NCBI GenBank assembly: GCA_030612585.1
Contig: JAUWNP010000064.1
Coordinates: 1 to 20,972, forward strand
Origin: Anaerolineae bacterium
Lineage (GTDB): Bacteria > Chloroflexota > Anaerolineae > B4-G1
DNA length: 20,972 nucleotides
Direction of reading: 5' to 3'
Position 1 is the first letter of the stretch. Each line of letters begins with the position of its first letter. Positions 20,408 to 20,972 of this stretch are shown here, one piece after another. A program made the translations under genes and the position numbers. The notes under the pieces are model-generated. The model worked only from the letters and a program-made list of their open reading frames with translations, searched no databases and was not told the DNA's origin.

Positions 20408-20731
20408 GTAGAACGGTCAGTTACCCAACCGCCCCCGCACAGGTAGGGTCGAGAGCAGGCGCGCGCACTTTAGGGTCCGGTGGCTTTTCCACGCCTTTCG
20501 TTGTGGGCCTCAGTCCGGTTCCCATAGCCACGTTTCCAACTCCCGCCTCGTCCAACCCAGCGTGCGGATTTCCCCTGCCTGTGGCAGACAGGCGCACTGG
20601 GCTGTCCTGTTGGCTTCTCGCCAAGGGGTTCAGTACAAATTTACAAACCGCCCCGACCATTGCAGGCCGGGGCGGTCGTTTTCGTCGCCACTCACGCGGG
20701 GACTTGCGCGGGCGGGCGGGGTCGGACACCT
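20408..20731. other. 324 bp intergenic region between the intron and the DegV gene
   Basis: It holds a terminator candidate (20647-20676) and a small hairpin (GCCTGT 20577-20582 with ACAGGC 20588-20593). It also holds the 5' exon side of the intron at 20408-20425. No coding region is supported; open frames here continue into the structured intron RNA. Confidence 0.6.
20647..20676 (-). terminator. Hairpin terminator candidate for the DegV gene
   Basis: ACCGCCCCG (20647-20655) pairs perfectly with CGGGGCGGT (20668-20676). On the minus strand it is followed by TTGTAAATTTG and lies about 55 bases after the DegV stop codon. A short T-run (CGTTTT) also follows on the plus strand. Confidence 0.6.
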
Positions 20732-20972
20732 CTACGGCACATCGGCAAAAGCCGCCAAAGACGCATAAGCAACACCCACCATACTGGGGCCAGTATGGGC
20801 GCCCAGCACAAGAGACATAGGACCAACTGGCAGCCAGGTGCAATCAAATCGTTGATCTATTAACTCGCGTAACATAGCCGCCCCTTCGGGATTGTATGAA
20901 TGGAGCACCTGCACACGCAAATCACTGCCAGGCGCGTGCTGGCGGGCCATCAGATCAACTAACCCTTTGACC
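20732..20972 (-). CDS. DegV family fatty-acid-binding protein, C-terminal part only
   Basis: The frame is open to the right edge of the window, so the start lies outside; 79 codons and a stop are seen. The end of the protein has the DegV signature: HSYNPEGAAMLRELI, then LPVGPMSLVLGAHTGPSMVGVAY, matching the family's GPVIGxHTGPG.GLA C-terminal motif. DegV (FakB-like) proteins bind a fatty acid and, in Firmicutes, present it to the kinase FakA; whether FakA exists here cannot be seen. The sequence encoding HTGPSMV contains a chance-like 9 bp palindrome. Confidence 0.88.
   Translation of the reverse strand, partial: VKGLVDLMARQHAPGSDLRVQVLHSYNPEGAAMLRELIDQRFDCTWLPVGPMSLVLGAHTGPSMVGVAYASLAAFADVP

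Noticed and set aside
20470..20476. Alternative GTGCG 5' end for the intron on the minus strand
   Set aside because: The site at 20407 is preferred because its upstream bases pair with candidate EBS1 and EBS2 in domain I, in the right order.
20779..20798. Perfect 9 bp palindrome (CCATACTGG/CCAGTATGG)
   Set aside because: It lies within codons for the conserved HTGP motif of DegV, so the sequence is explained by coding; no related copies were noticed in the window.
20224..20820. 198-codon plus-strand open frame at the right end
   Set aside because: It overlaps the group II intron 5' region, the terminator and the DegV C-terminus on the other strand. Composition is low-complexity and no family is recognised.
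1..20972. tRNA or rRNA genes
   Set aside because: Reading both strands I saw no tRNA-like cloverleaf with conserved GTTC loop context, and no rRNA sequence; a tRNAscan run would settle this.

Overview
This 21 kb, GC-rich window looks like chromosome of an environmental, probably anaerobic or facultative bacterium. The style fits Chloroflexota (Anaerolineae-like): large PAS/GAF histidine kinases starting with a short coiled coil, a glycyl radical enzyme with its activase, SCP2-domain fusions, a DegV protein, and many small palindromic and simple repeats. This placement is an inference from gene content; there is no rRNA or marker gene to confirm it.

Layout. Positions 1-2850 hold a dCache-PAS-PAS histidine kinase gene split by a 111 bp MITE-like element. 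Positions 2851-3340 hold a second element with the same ends and a structured leader. A PAS-GAF-GAF-PAS histidine kinase (3341-6055) follows, then a glycyl radical enzyme (6122-8563). A compact lower-GC restriction-modification block comes next: an Eco29kI-like GIY-YIG nuclease facing an SPPY-type DNA methyltransferase that is translationally coupled to a Phd/YefM-like protein (8660-10886). An adenosine-deaminase-family gene and a glycyl radical activase overlap at 11059-13063. An FMN-binding split-barrel protein follows (13238-14092), then a PadR-led operon (14285-18549): regulator, flavin reductase fused to SCP2, and SCP2 fused to an apolipoprotein N-acyltransferase-like enzyme. The operon's fourth gene is cut after about a dozen codons by a group II intron reverse transcriptase fragment. 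The right end has an unknown minus-strand gene, a group II intron RNA without its ORF (19714-20407, minus strand, domain V intact), and the C-terminus of a DegV protein.

How it fits together. The glycyl radical enzyme and its activase should act together, yet the restriction-modification block lies between them, which suggests that block was inserted. The PadR operon has a near-consensus promoter with a palindrome over the -10 and start region. The Phd-like gene has a near-perfect promoter with a 15 bp palindrome at the expected start, which suggests autoregulation.

The most unusual theme is repeats inside genes. Palindromic hairpin elements and short tandem repeats lie in frame within the second kinase, the glycyl radical enzyme, the FMN-binding protein and the acyltransferase, mostly at linkers or loops. 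One palindrome family also forms the core of a MITE-like element that has 9 bp target duplications. This points to a hairpin repeat that moves inside a terminal-repeat shell and is tolerated as an added peptide.
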